DNA from: an uncultured Sphingobium sp.
Lineage (GTDB): Bacteria; Pseudomonadota; Alphaproteobacteria; Sphingomonadales; Sphingomonadaceae
Direction of reading: 5' to 3'
Assembly: GCA_946479185.1 (NCBI GenBank)
Contig: CAMLFF010000166.1
Location: forward strand, 1-7,294
Length of the DNA stretch: 7,294 nt
Of the stretch, positions 7,294 to 7,294 are shown one piece after another (the first letter of the stretch is position 1; each line of letters begins with the position of its first letter). The position numbers and the translations under genes are program-made. The notes beneath the pieces are model-generated. The model worked only from the letters and a program-made list of their open reading frames with translations, was not told where the DNA came from and did not search any database.

Positions 7294-7294
7294 C

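Overview
The window looks like ordinary chromosome from a high-GC alphaproteobacterium, most likely a member of the Sphingomonadales. The reasons are the wording of the housekeeping proteins (SecDF, PhoH, MreB and the MiaB tail all read like sphingomonad versions), the PEPxxWA-type PEP-CTERM sorting signal common in that order, and the frequent TTG and GTG starts. No rRNA, tRNA, insertion sequence, phage gene or CRISPR array is visible.

Left part, plus strand (1-2407): the 3' end of secD, then secF and a small Mth938/DUF498-family gene. Short gaps and Shine-Dalgarno (SD) sites next to the preceding stop codons suggest one operon. After a 185-base gap that can fold into hairpins comes a small DEDDh 3'-5' exonuclease gene. 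It ends 3 bases from the end of the converging gene cluster.

Middle part, minus strand (2411-4882): the conserved block phoH (ybeZ), ybeY and corC (ybeX). The reading frames touch or overlap, so translation is probably coupled. The products serve RNA metabolism and ribosome maturation (PhoH, YbeY), with CorC a CBS-domain partner linked to Mg/Co homeostasis. An lnt gene, often next in this cluster, is not present.

Right part, minus strand (5016-7293): mreB without mreC or mreD beside it, then a secreted PEP-CTERM protein gene closed by a strong intrinsic terminator, and finally the 3' end of miaB at the window edge. miaB and phoH are often direct neighbours in alphaproteobacteria, so mreB and the PEP-CTERM gene look like an insertion between them.

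I do not see a clearly new multi-gene system. The best leads are an 8-bp perfect hairpin that buries the SD of the PEP-CTERM gene, the isolated and somewhat diverged mreB, and a possible alternative-pairing leader upstream of the exonuclease gene.
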